The position numbers were made by a program, and so were the translations under genes. A stretch of DNA of 64,000 nucleotides from JAFNAG01 sp963721405. Lineage in GTDB: Bacteria; Acidobacteriota; UBA6911. The stretch covers positions 372,001 to 436,000 of the forward strand of contig CAVRJA010000002.1 in NCBI GenBank assembly GCA_963721405.1, written 5' to 3'. The notes below the pieces were generated by a model. It did no database searches. It was not told the DNA's origin and saw only the letters and a list, made by a program, of their open reading frames with translations. Below are positions 53,925 through 62,113 of the stretch, one piece after another; the first letter of the stretch is position 1, and each line of letters begins with the position of its first letter.

Positions 53925-55685
53925 ATGCTCAAGACACACAACTGTGGCGAACTGCGGAGTTTGGACGTAGGACGGACCGTTACGCTGACCGGCTGGGTGC
54001 ACCGCAGGCGGGACCTCGGCGGCCTGATCTTCATCGACCTGCGCGACCGGTCGGGCCTTGTGCAGATTGCCGTCGACCAGGAGTCCGGCGAAGGTGCGCG
54101 CGCGGCCGACAAACTGCGGAACGAATACGTGATCAAAGCAGAAGGCGTGGTTCGGGCGCGGCCCGCAGGGACTTTCAACCCGGCCCTGTCCACAGGGGAG
54201 ATCGAGGTGCTGGCGCGCTCGATCGAGATCCTCAACCCGTCCAAGCCGCTCCCCATCCAGGTGGACGACGACGGCTACAAGACCGACGAAAGCATGCGCC
54301 TGAAATACCGCTACCTCGACCTCAGGCGGATGCGCATGCAGAAAAACATCGCCCTCCGGCATAAAACGATCAAGTTCATCCGCGATTATCTCGACCAGCT
54401 TGGCTTTTATGAGATCGAGACGCCGATGATGATCAAGGCGACGCCGGAGGGCGCGCGCGACTATGTCGTGCCGAGCCGCGTGCAGCCGGGCAAGTTCTAT
54501 GCGCTCCCGCAGAGTCCGCAGCAACTCAAGCAGCTGCTGATGGTGGCCGGGTACGAGCGCTATTTCCAGATTGCGCGCTGCATGCGCGACGAGGATCTGC
54601 GCGGCGACCGGCAGCCTGAATTTACGCAGCTCGATCTGGAGATGTCATTCGTCGATCGCGAGGACGTGCTCGCGGTTGTTGAAGGGCTGGTCAAGGGGCT
54701 GATTCCCGCGGTCACGCCGCACAAGCGCCTGTTCGACCCGTTTCCGAAGCTCACCTATGAGGAGGCCATGGCCCGGTTCGGCAGCGACAAACCGGATCTC
54801 CGCTTCGGCATGGAACTGGCGGATGTCACCGATATGTTTCGCGAATCCGGATTCAAGCTCTTTGCCGAAGCCGTTCGGGCCGGACAGGTTGTCAAAGCGA
54901 TCAAGGCGCCCGGGTGCGCTTCCTATTCACGCAAGGACCTGGATGTCCTGACCGAATTGACGAAGGGATGGGGCGCCAAAGGCCTGGCTACAATAGGCTG
55001 GACGCCGGCGGGACTGAAGGGGAGCATCGCGAAGGCGCTCAGCGAGGCCGAAGCGGCGGACCTCGCCCGCAGGATGGAGGCCTCGGACGGCGACCTGGTC
55101 TGCTTCGTGGCGGAGAAACAAGCGCTCGCCAGCAAGGCACTCGGAAACCTGCGCCTCGAGTTTCGCGATCGCCTGAAGCTGGCGCCGCCCGACTTGCTCG
55201 CCTTTGCCTGGGTGGTAGATTTCCCGATGTTCGAGTGGGACGAGGAAGCGAAAGCGTGGAGCTTCACCCATCATCCCTTCACCATGCCCAAGGAGGAGCA
55301 CCTGGACAAGATGGAGAGCGATCCCGGCGCCGTAATGAGCAATGCCTACGACCTCGTCTGCAACGGCTACGAGCTGTCGAGCGGAAGCATCCGCATTCAC
55401 CGCCGGGATCTCCAGGCGCTCATATTCAAGCGCCTCGGCTATAGTGACGAAGAAGCGTATCGCCGGTTCGGCCACATGCTCGAGGCGTTCGAGTATGGCG
55501 CTCCGCCGCACGGCGGGATGGCGCCGGGAATCGACCGCCTGGTCATGCTGCTGGCAGATGAACCGAACATCCGCGAAGTCATCGCCTTCCCAAAGACCGC
55601 CAGCGGCAGCGACCTGATGTTCGACGCCCCGGCCGAGCTCGATGACGGGCACCTTCGGGAGTTGCACCTCAAGATCACCGAATGA
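53925..55685 (+). CDS. aspS: Aspartyl-tRNA synthetase
   Basis: This class II synthetase charges tRNA-Asp with aspartate. The 586-residue protein has the N-terminal OB-fold anticodon domain (VTLTGWVHRRRDLGGLIFID), motif 2 around RDEDLRGDRQPEFTQLD and the bacterial GAD insertion (about 290-410). Motif 3 (HGGMAPGIDRLVML) is near the C-terminus. It is of the long bacterial type. Whether it is discriminating or also serves tRNA-Asn depends on gatCAB, which is not in the window. Confidence 0.97.
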   Translation: MLKTHNCGELRSLDVGRTVTLTGWVHRRRDLGGLIFIDLRDRSGLVQIAVDQESGEGARAADKLRNEYVIKAEGVVRARPAGTFNPALSTGEIEVLARSIEILNPSKPLPIQVDDDGYKTDESMRLKYRYLDLRRMRMQKNIALRHKTIKFIRDYLDQLGFYEIETPMMIKATPEGARDYVVPSRVQPGKFYALPQSPQQLKQLLMVAGYERYFQIARCMRDEDLRGDRQPEFTQLDLEMSFVDREDVLAVVEGLVKGLIPAVTPHKRLFDPFPKLTYEEAMARFGSDKPDLRFGMELADVTDMFRESGFKLFAEAVRAGQVVKAIKAPGCASYSRKDLDVLTELTKGWGAKGLATIGWTPAGLKGSIAKALSEAEAADLARRMEASDGDLVCFVAEKQALASKALGNLRLEFRDRLKLAPPDLLAFAWVVDFPMFEWDEEAKAWSFTHHPFTMPKEEHLDKMESDPGAVMSNAYDLVCNGYELSSGSIRIHRRDLQALIFKRLGYSDEEAYRRFGHMLEAFEYGAPPHGGMAPGIDRLVMLLADEPNIREVIAFPKTASGSDLMFDAPAELDDGHLRELHLKITE

Positions 55686-55697
55686 CGAAGCCAGACC

Positions 55698-55895
55698 CTA
55701 CCGAGTTTCTGGCGCGAAACTCAATCCTTGTCCTGCTTGGTCATGGACGTGGACTTGAACCTAGACCCGGACGTGGTCAGCCCTTTTTGATGTAACCTCC
55801 CGCGAATGCGGCACTTATATCGAGCCATTGATATTGGCCGGGTCTGCGTCCACGTGCAGGTCAGATGACCGTGGAGTTTCGCGACAGAAACTACC
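55698..55895. repeat. Palindromic GGACNT-hexamer element, copy C, with 19-base terminal inverted repeats
   Basis: The inner left arm (55739-55768, GGTCAT...AGACCC, with GGACGTGGACTTGAACC inside) pairs with the right arm (55840-55870). The outer terminal repeats are AGTTTCTGGCGCGAAACTC (55704-55722) and its complement (55874-55892), with one mismatch in 19. A five-base direct repeat CTACC flanks both ends (55698-55702, 55891-55895). It fills the gap between aspS and the next gene and shares AGTTTCTG with copy B. Confidence 0.78.
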
Positions 55896-56718
55896 TGGCA
55901 ATTCCCTTAAAGACGATATTGCCTGAAGCGGTCATCAACTTGACGGGGACTCCGCCGGTGCCGATCTTCTCTTTTACCGCGCTCGCCTTCTTCTTCTCCA
56001 GCACGCGCAGAGGGACCGATTCCCCCTCGATCATCTGCTCGGGGTAATCGAGCGAGATCTTTCCGTCCTGTGTCTCCAATTGAATCGCCGCGGAGTAGTC
56101 GACGGGCAGCCTCAGGTCGATGGCGCCCCGCCTCGTCGCCCCCGTGAAGCCGTAACCTGTCCATCGCGTGCCTGAAAGCTCGACCTGCAGGTCGCCCCTC
56201 TTCGTCATCAAGGAAAAATAACCCCCGAGGTCCCTGGCCTCGATGTTTCCCTCTTCGATCGTGGCCTCGACGGACCCGCTGAATGAGGTCACGGAGAGGT
56301 CGCCCTTGATCATTTTGATGTTGAAGTCCGTCCTCTCCCTGGGCACAAAAATCTGCACGTTGATTTCCATGTTGGCAGCCGGCTTTTTCGAACCGGCGGT
56401 GCTGATTTTGGCCAAGGTCTGCGTATAGGTCACGTGCATTGGATACAGTTTTGCGAGAGCCTGCGCCTGTTCGGCAGTCAGGTAATAGAAGATCTTCTCC
56501 ATTTCTACGCGGACAACGGCACTGTCCCAGCCGGTGATCTTGCAGCTGCCGGGGGCCGCTGCGCTGATCTCGATTTTGCCGCCCGGATAAAAAGCGAATT
56601 GCTTCTCGCTTTTCTCCACATAGGGGCTGTTCGAGCCGGTATTCTGCTGGCGGGCCGGTTCCTGCGGCAGCCCAGCGGCAGCCAGAAGGAGTAACGCAAG
56701 CATCAGACGAAGAGCCAT
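55891..56718 (-). CDS. Secreted DUF4097-like beta-repeat protein
   Basis: The 275-residue protein begins with a signal peptide (MALRLMLALLLLAAAGLPQE). The second half has short beta repeats of the DUF4097/adhesin-like type (KGDLSVTSFSGSVEATIEEG, RGDLQVELSGTRW and RRGAIDLRLPVDYSA), probably a small beta-helix in the periplasm. ATG 56718 has GGAGG eight bases upstream and overlaps the end of the upstream membrane-protein gene by 16 bases. Its stop codon TAG lies within the terminal repeat of element C, so the original C-terminus may have been changed by the insertion. Confidence 0.75.
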   Translation of the reverse strand: MALRLMLALLLLAAAGLPQEPARQQNTGSNSPYVEKSEKQFAFYPGGKIEISAAAPGSCKITGWDSAVVRVEMEKIFYYLTAEQAQALAKLYPMHVTYTQTLAKISTAGSKKPAANMEINVQIFVPRERTDFNIKMIKGDLSVTSFSGSVEATIEEGNIEARDLGGYFSLMTKRGDLQVELSGTRWTGYGFTGATRRGAIDLRLPVDYSAAIQLETQDGKISLDYPEQMIEGESVPLRVLEKKKASAVKEKIGTGGVPVKLMTASGNIVFKGIAR

Positions 56719-57665
56719 GCAGTTGTCCTCCATTGCATATCGATGACGAAACGCACGACGGAGTGATGGTCGATCGCGCGGAACACGAGAATGCAGAACA
56801 GTGCCGTGGCGGCCCAGAATGCCGCCTGCGCGGGCCTGGATTGCCAGCGCGCCCGCAATCGGTCCAAAAAGTGATACAGGATCCAGCACTCCAGGGCAAA
56901 GGGTGGAAAGCCGAGGAAACCAAGAAGGGGCATTTCAAACACCTTCCAGGTTCCGAAGTAGGGGATCGAATACACCCATCGCGAGGCTGCCCAGAAATTC
57001 CAGAATTCCCATATGAGGCCGCACGCACAGCCGCCGATGAGCAGGCTCCAGATCCTGCGCCGGTCCCCGGCCGCAATCCGCAGCGAAAGGCTCTGCAGCC
57101 CCAACCGTTCCAGGAGGGGATCGAACAGAAAGATCGGACCAATCCAAACGGCAGGGAAAAAGTAGCGTGGCCAGATCAGGGCGGCCACGCAGAAACCGGC
57201 TCCGAGCAGGGTGAATGCGAGGGATGGCGACGTGGGCGGCGGCGCGAGCAGTCTTTCGCTCTCGGAGGCGAACGGCCGCTCCCGAACTCCGAACAGGATG
57301 CATTCAACGAGATCCGCGGTCAGAAACACCCCGGGCAAAACGGTCGCGAAGGCCAGTGAATAACCGGGCCAGCGGATCCACGCCAAGGCCGGGACGCCGT
57401 CGTATGCCCAATTCCGGAGTGCCAGGTTGCAGGCTTCAAAGAGCAGCCACACGACCACCGAGAGCGGGAGCATGCGCAGGAGCTCCGCGCGCCTCCCGGA
57501 CAGAAGCGAGTTCCCGCGCAGCCGCAGGAGCAGATTGTCGGCGAGGAGAATGTAGCTCCACCAGGCGAAGCAGTAGAACCAGGAAGCAAACGGCTCGATC
57601 CGGCGAAACAGACAGTACTCGGAGAGGAGAAGGAGCAGCAGCCCCAGCCAGCCGTAGGTCTTCAT
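56703..57665 (-). CDS. Integral membrane protein of unknown function
   Basis: The 320-residue protein has about eight hydrophobic helices, for example near 1-20, 28-50, 65-85, 100-125, 150-175, 205-230, 235-265 and 285-305. Conserved-looking segments are WEFWNFWAASRWVYSIPYF and FEMPLLGFLGFPPFALECW. I recognise the pattern from uncharacterised bacterial membrane proteins but cannot name a function. It overlaps both neighbours, the P1 peptidase gene by four bases and the DUF4097-like gene by 16, so the three genes form one coupled operon. Confidence 0.75.
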   Translation of the reverse strand: MKTYGWLGLLLLLLSEYCLFRRIEPFASWFYCFAWWSYILLADNLLLRLRGNSLLSGRRAELLRMLPLSVVVWLLFEACNLALRNWAYDGVPALAWIRWPGYSLAFATVLPGVFLTADLVECILFGVRERPFASESERLLAPPPTSPSLAFTLLGAGFCVAALIWPRYFFPAVWIGPIFLFDPLLERLGLQSLSLRIAAGDRRRIWSLLIGGCACGLIWEFWNFWAASRWVYSIPYFGTWKVFEMPLLGFLGFPPFALECWILYHFLDRLRARWQSRPAQAAFWAATALFCILVFRAIDHHSVVRFVIDMQWRTTAWLFV

Positions 57666-58828
57666 TTCCCTTCCCGAACAGCGTTGTATCTGCGGCAGAT
57701 CTCCAGGACCCGTTCGACTGGCAACGCTTCAACCGTCCGCCCGCCATAGCCCGTGGTCGTCCTGGCTGTGAAAAGAGAGTTGTAAACCGCCTCTTCCGCG
57801 GCTTCCTTCACTGCCTGGAAGAGGGGCGATGCGGCATCGTTATTCAATACCGGCGGCGACAGTGTCGGCGTTCTGGGCTCGGCCGGCACGCGGGCTTCGG
57901 GGGCGGTGGAGAATGCAATCACGTAGTCTCCGCTGCCGTTGCTGCTGTACGAACCGGTCATAGCAAGCCCCAGCATGGCGCGAGCCGCCAGGCGTTTCAG
58001 GTTGCGCGCATCCAGGGGAGCATCGGTGGCCACGACTACCATGCAAGAGCCGTCGGGAGAGCGGTCCGGGCTGCCGCGGCCGCCTCTTGATAGTTCCCGG
58101 CCTACGGGTGCGCCGTTGATTTCGAGCACGCCGCCGTAATTGGTTTGGACCAGCACCCCGACGACGTATCCCCCCTGTGTGCGTGACAGCAGGCGTGAGG
58201 ATGTGCCGATGCCTCCTTTGAAACCGAAGCAGACGGTTCCGGCGCCCGCTCCTACCGCCCCTTCCGGAACGGGCCCGCCCTTGGCGGCACGAATGGCCTC
58301 GAGGACATGCTCCCGCGTCACGTGGCGGCCGCGTATGTCATTGAGCGTGCCGTCATTGGTCTCGCCCACGACCGCGTTGACCGAACGAACCTTCTCGTTC
58401 CCCGCCTGGGTCAGCGTGTATTCCACGACGCCCGCAATACCTTCGGCCACGCTGAGCGTATTGGTCAGGACGATTGGAGTTTCCAGGTTTCCCAGTTCCT
58501 CGACCTGCGTGCTGCCCGCAAGCTTGCCGAAGGCATTGCCGACGAAGACTCCCGCGGGGACCTTCTGCTGGAAAAGATTGCCCCCATGGGGCAGGATCGC
58601 CGTGACGCCGGTCCGTATGCTGTCGCCCTGCCACAGCGTGACGTGACCCACAGACACGCCGGCCACGTCTGTAATCGCGTTGAGCGGTCCCGGATTCATC
58701 ACACCCGGCAGGATGCCGAAATCCCGTGCCCGCTTCTGGTTTTGTGCCGTGCCCGATGGGCAGAGCGCGAACAAAGAAACGGCAAGACCCACTCCCGCGA
58801 ACAGCGACGCGGAATACAATCCCGACAT
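57662..58828 (-). CDS. Exported P1-family (DmpA/BapA-like) aminopeptidase
   Basis: The 388-residue N-terminal-nucleophile hydrolase of MEROPS family S58 includes D-aminopeptidase DmpA and beta-peptidyl aminopeptidase BapA. The signal peptide is about 1-27. The fold signatures are PGPLNAITDVAGVSVGH and GAGTVCFGFKGGIGTSSR. The self-cleavage site is Gly-Ser in DGSCMVVVATDAPL (Ser about 261), which would create alpha and beta chains. It probably releases N-terminal D- or beta-amino acids in the periplasm. GAGGGG precedes ATG 58828. It heads a three-gene operon. Confidence 0.9.
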   Translation of the reverse strand: MSGLYSASLFAGVGLAVSLFALCPSGTAQNQKRARDFGILPGVMNPGPLNAITDVAGVSVGHVTLWQGDSIRTGVTAILPHGGNLFQQKVPAGVFVGNAFGKLAGSTQVEELGNLETPIVLTNTLSVAEGIAGVVEYTLTQAGNEKVRSVNAVVGETNDGTLNDIRGRHVTREHVLEAIRAAKGGPVPEGAVGAGAGTVCFGFKGGIGTSSRLLSRTQGGYVVGVLVQTNYGGVLEINGAPVGRELSRGGRGSPDRSPDGSCMVVVATDAPLDARNLKRLAARAMLGLAMTGSYSSNGSGDYVIAFSTAPEARVPAEPRTPTLSPPVLNNDAASPLFQAVKEAAEEAVYNSLFTARTTTGYGGRTVEALPVERVLEICRRYNAVREGK

Positions 58829-59091
58829 GGTCACCCCCCTCGAATGCTGTGGCTGCTAAGGAACCGAAGACCGGCCATAGCCGGCCGCCCGGCGCAGGGT
58901 ATTGTACAGCTATTGCAGGGGGATTGCGCACAGCAAACCGCTACGGCCAATATGTCACTCGTGCTTGCCAACCCAGGATCGATCAGGTTTACTTTAGGGA
59001 AGGCGCCTGCCTGCACCTTGATCGTGGGGGATCTGCCCTGGAGCTCCAGGTCGCGCAGGATAGGCTCACGAACCTCCGAGGGATGGAATGA

Positions 59092-59904
59092 ATGGTCGGC
59101 AAACCCGCAAATCCTTCTGCAGATGCCGTTAGGCAGCAGTTGGAAAAAATCCTGACGAGCGACATGTTCCGCCAGTCGCGGAGGTTGTCGCGCTTTCTCC
59201 GCTACACGGTGGAGCACGCGATCGAGGGCGAATGCGAAAAGTTCAAGGAATTCCTCCTCGGCGTGGAAGTGTTCGACAAGCCGTCTTCTTTCGATCCCCG
59301 CATCGATTCGATCGTCCGGGTCGAAGCATGCCGTTTGCGCACCAGGCTGAAAACTTATTACGAAACTGAAGGCCGGCCCGACCAGATACTGATAGAATAT
59401 CGCAAGGGAAGTTACGTCCCGGTTTTCTGCTTCCGGGATCCGGCTGGAGCGGAGGAGGGACTCCTACGACCGGCCGTTCCAACAATGCGGGGATGGAAGA
59501 CGATCGCGGTTCTTCCGTTCGCGGACTTGAGTCCTGGCAGCGACATCGGGTACCTGGTCGACGGACTCGTGGAGGAGCTCCTCCAGGTCCTGACCAAGGT
59601 GCACGGGCTGCAGGTAGTCGCCCAGACCTCGGTGTTCCAGTACAAAGGCAAGTCTCTGGACATTCGTGAAATCGGGATTGCCCTGCGGGCGGATACTGTT
59701 CTCGAGGGGAGTGTGCGCAAAGCCGGACCAATCCTGCGCGTCACGGCCCAGTTGGCAGATGTCAAGACCGGCTACATACTCTGGTCGGGAAACTATGAGC
59801 GGCTGTTGGAGGACATATTTGCGGTGCAGGAGGAGATCGCGCAGGCAATCGCAGCAGCGCTCAGAGGCCAACTCCTGGCTGAATCCGGCCGGGAGTCTGT
59901 CTAG
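59092..59904 (+). CDS. FlgO/TolB-like protein with N-terminal regulatory-type domain
   Basis: The 270-residue protein joins two parts. Residues about 10-95 match a helical domain (SRRLSRFLRYTVEHAIEGEC and FDPRIDSIVRVEACRLRTRL) common in front of adenylate-cyclase- or TPR-type proteins in Acidobacteriota and Rhizobiales. Residues about 130-260 match the FlgO-like domain (AVLPFADLSPGSD, DGLVEELLQVLTKV and LEGSVRKAGPILRVTAQLAD). The TPR region that usually follows is absent, because the protein stops after VQEEIAQAIAAAL. It has no signal peptide. It lies 20 bases upstream of glgC and may be co-transcribed with it. Confidence 0.78.
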   Translation: MVGKPANPSADAVRQQLEKILTSDMFRQSRRLSRFLRYTVEHAIEGECEKFKEFLLGVEVFDKPSSFDPRIDSIVRVEACRLRTRLKTYYETEGRPDQILIEYRKGSYVPVFCFRDPAGAEEGLLRPAVPTMRGWKTIAVLPFADLSPGSDIGYLVDGLVEELLQVLTKVHGLQVVAQTSVFQYKGKSLDIREIGIALRADTVLEGSVRKAGPILRVTAQLADVKTGYILWSGNYERLLEDIFAVQEEIAQAIAAALRGQLLAESGRESV

Positions 59905-59924
59905 CCCGAAAGAGGTGTGAACAA

Positions 59925-61214
59925 ATGAGCATCCTGATGCACAAGACCCTGGGAATTCTTCTCGCCGGAGGCGCCGGCGAGCGCCTTTATCCGCTGACAC
60001 GGCACCGGGCAAAGCCGGCAGTCCCATTCGGGGGCATCTACCGGATTGTGGATGTTACGCTTAGCAATTGCATCAACTCCGGCTTGCGCAAAGTCTTCAT
60101 CCTGACTCAGTACAAATCGCTGTCGCTGCACCGGCACATCCGCAACGGGTGGTACAACGTCGTCGCCAAGGATCTGGACGAATTCATCGAAGTCATCCCG
60201 CCCCAGATGAGAGTCGGCGACAACTGGTACATGGGCACGGCGGATGCCGTCTGGCAGAATCTGTATTCCATCAAAGGTGTCGAGCAGATCAACTTCGTCA
60301 TGATTCTTTCCGGCGACCATATTTATAAAATGAATTACTTCCGCATGCTGAGACAGCATATCGACACGGATGCGGACGCGACGATCGCCGCCATCGAAGT
60401 GCCGGTGGAAAATTCCCATTTGTTCGGCGTCATGAAGGCCGATGCTTCGGGCCGTGTATGCGGATTTCAGGAAAAGCCCCGGTGCCTGGGCCAGGAGAGC
60501 TCCCCGTCCGGAAAAGTGCTGGCATCGATGGGCGTTTACTTGTTCAACAAGTCTCTGCTGGCGCAGGCGCTGGAGGAAGATGCCCGGAACTCATCGTCCA
60601 CGCACGATTTTGCGCGCGACATCATCCCGACCCTGATCGAACGCTACGGCATCTACGCCCATCTCTTCGTCGATGAAAACAAGAAAGAAGCCAAGTACTG
60701 GATGGATGTGGGCACGATCGAAGCATACTACGAAGCCAATATGGATCTGATCGCCGTCAGCCCGCACTTCAATCTCTACGATACGGAATGGCCGATCCGC
60801 ACTTACCAACCCCAATTTCCGCCGGCGAAGTTCGTTTTTGCCCAGAAGGATTTGCGCATGGGCATCGCGCTCGACTCGATCGTTTCGGGCGGGTGCATCA
60901 TCAGCGGCGGTCGCGTGATCAACTCGGTTTTGTCGCCGGGCGTACGCGTCAACAGCTACTGCGAGGTCGACCGGAGCATCCTGTTTCCCCATGTAGAGGT
61001 GGGGCGCCACTCGAGGGTTTCCAAGGCGATTATCGACCGCGGCGTCCACCTGCCGGAAGGAACCACCATCGGGTTCGACGCGGAAGAGGATCGAAAGCGT
61101 TTCAGCGTCACCGAAAGCGGTATCGTGGTGGTATCCCCCGAGGATATGGGCCAGGAGAACCTGGAGAACATGTGGGGAGAGGATCCCGGTTCACTCCAGG
61201 ACACGGCCGTATAA
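59925..61214 (+). CDS. glgC: Glucose-1-phosphate adenylyltransferase
   Basis: GlgC makes ADP-glucose, the rate-limiting step of bacterial glycogen synthesis. The 429-residue protein has the nucleotidyltransferase signature LAGGAGERLYPLTRHRAKP, the substrate region GTADAVWQN, ILSGDHIYKMNY, and a C-terminal left-handed beta-helix (VISGGRVINSVLSPGVRVN). The GAGGTG site lies eight bases before the ATG. glgA and glgB are not in the window. Confidence 0.96.
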   Translation: MSILMHKTLGILLAGGAGERLYPLTRHRAKPAVPFGGIYRIVDVTLSNCINSGLRKVFILTQYKSLSLHRHIRNGWYNVVAKDLDEFIEVIPPQMRVGDNWYMGTADAVWQNLYSIKGVEQINFVMILSGDHIYKMNYFRMLRQHIDTDADATIAAIEVPVENSHLFGVMKADASGRVCGFQEKPRCLGQESSPSGKVLASMGVYLFNKSLLAQALEEDARNSSSTHDFARDIIPTLIERYGIYAHLFVDENKKEAKYWMDVGTIEAYYEANMDLIAVSPHFNLYDTEWPIRTYQPQFPPAKFVFAQKDLRMGIALDSIVSGGCIISGGRVINSVLSPGVRVNSYCEVDRSILFPHVEVGRHSRVSKAIIDRGVHLPEGTTIGFDAEEDRKRFSVTESGIVVVSPEDMGQENLENMWGEDPGSLQDTAV

Positions 61215-61232
61215 GCGCGGGCGTGAGGCGCC

Positions 61233-62096
61233 CTACAGCCAGCTCAGTCTGAATCCGCCCACGCCGGTCTTGACCACGATGGAGACGTGCACTTTGGCCT
61301 TGTCGTAGTTCTCGCTGTAGTAATCTTCGCCGCCTTCGCGGCGGAATCCGTCGAGCTGGAACCCGCTCAGGAAGTGCTTTTCCGCCGTGACCCTGACCCC
61401 CACCTCACGTGGCATGCGTGCGGTCACGCCCCCCACGCCGACCTGGATCCGGATTTCGGCATCCTGTCTCCAGTCACCGGAAAAGTCGAGATTGGCGCCG
61501 CCGACTCCCCCTTCAAAATCCAGCCGCCGGAAATTGAGGTTGCCCAGCCCGATGGCATCCAGGCTGCCCACGCCGTTGCGCAGGCGAACTTCGTCACAGA
61601 CCACCGGATTCGGTTCGTACGCCGAGATCCTGGACCCGCCGACGCCGGCATCCAGGTCCAGACGCGTCAGGCGCAAGTGCGACAGGGCCAGGCGCGCGTC
61701 GCCCACGCCGGTGCTGATCCGCAGCCGTACCGGTATCGACTCCGTGAGGCTGAGCCGCGCCCTGTTGGCATGCCGTTCACTCCGGATGCCCCCGTGGCGG
61801 GTGCTCTCGAGCCTGAACGTCAAGCGCCCGTCGCCGGCCGCCGGATCATAACTGATTTCCGGCTGATAGCTGGCCTTGTCGTATTCGAGGTCGAGCGAGT
61901 ACAGGTTCGACGTACCTTCCCCCGAGATTTCGAGAGCGCCGATGTCCATGCGCACATCCGCCGCCAGGGACTTCTCCGAGCCGATCGGCTGGCTCTTTGC
62001 CAGGGGCGCCATTTCGACGGGGACCCGCTCGTCCAGATTGCACCCGCACAACAGCAGAGTCGCCGCGAAGCATGGTAGCCAGATCATGTTTCTCAT
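61233..62096 (-). CDS. Lipoprotein with LiaF/toast-rack-like beta domain
   Basis: The 287-residue lipoprotein has a lipobox CGC (LLLCGCN). Most of the chain is a repeating beta structure: GALEISGEGTSNLY, GVGDARLALSHLRLTRLDLD, NGVGSLDAIGLGNL and VGVGGVTARMP. This resembles the toast-rack (DUF2154)/LiaF C-terminal domain. It should sit on a membrane facing the periplasm. ATG 62096 has GGGAG eight bases upstream. It lies 17 bases after the LiaF-like DUF4097 gene and is likely co-transcribed with it. Confidence 0.78.
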   Translation of the reverse strand: MRNMIWLPCFAATLLLCGCNLDERVPVEMAPLAKSQPIGSEKSLAADVRMDIGALEISGEGTSNLYSLDLEYDKASYQPEISYDPAAGDGRLTFRLESTRHGGIRSERHANRARLSLTESIPVRLRISTGVGDARLALSHLRLTRLDLDAGVGGSRISAYEPNPVVCDEVRLRNGVGSLDAIGLGNLNFRRLDFEGGVGGANLDFSGDWRQDAEIRIQVGVGGVTARMPREVGVRVTAEKHFLSGFQLDGFRREGGEDYYSENYDKAKVHVSIVVKTGVGGFRLSWL

Positions 62097-62113
62097 CGGA
62101 TTTCTCCCGCGAA

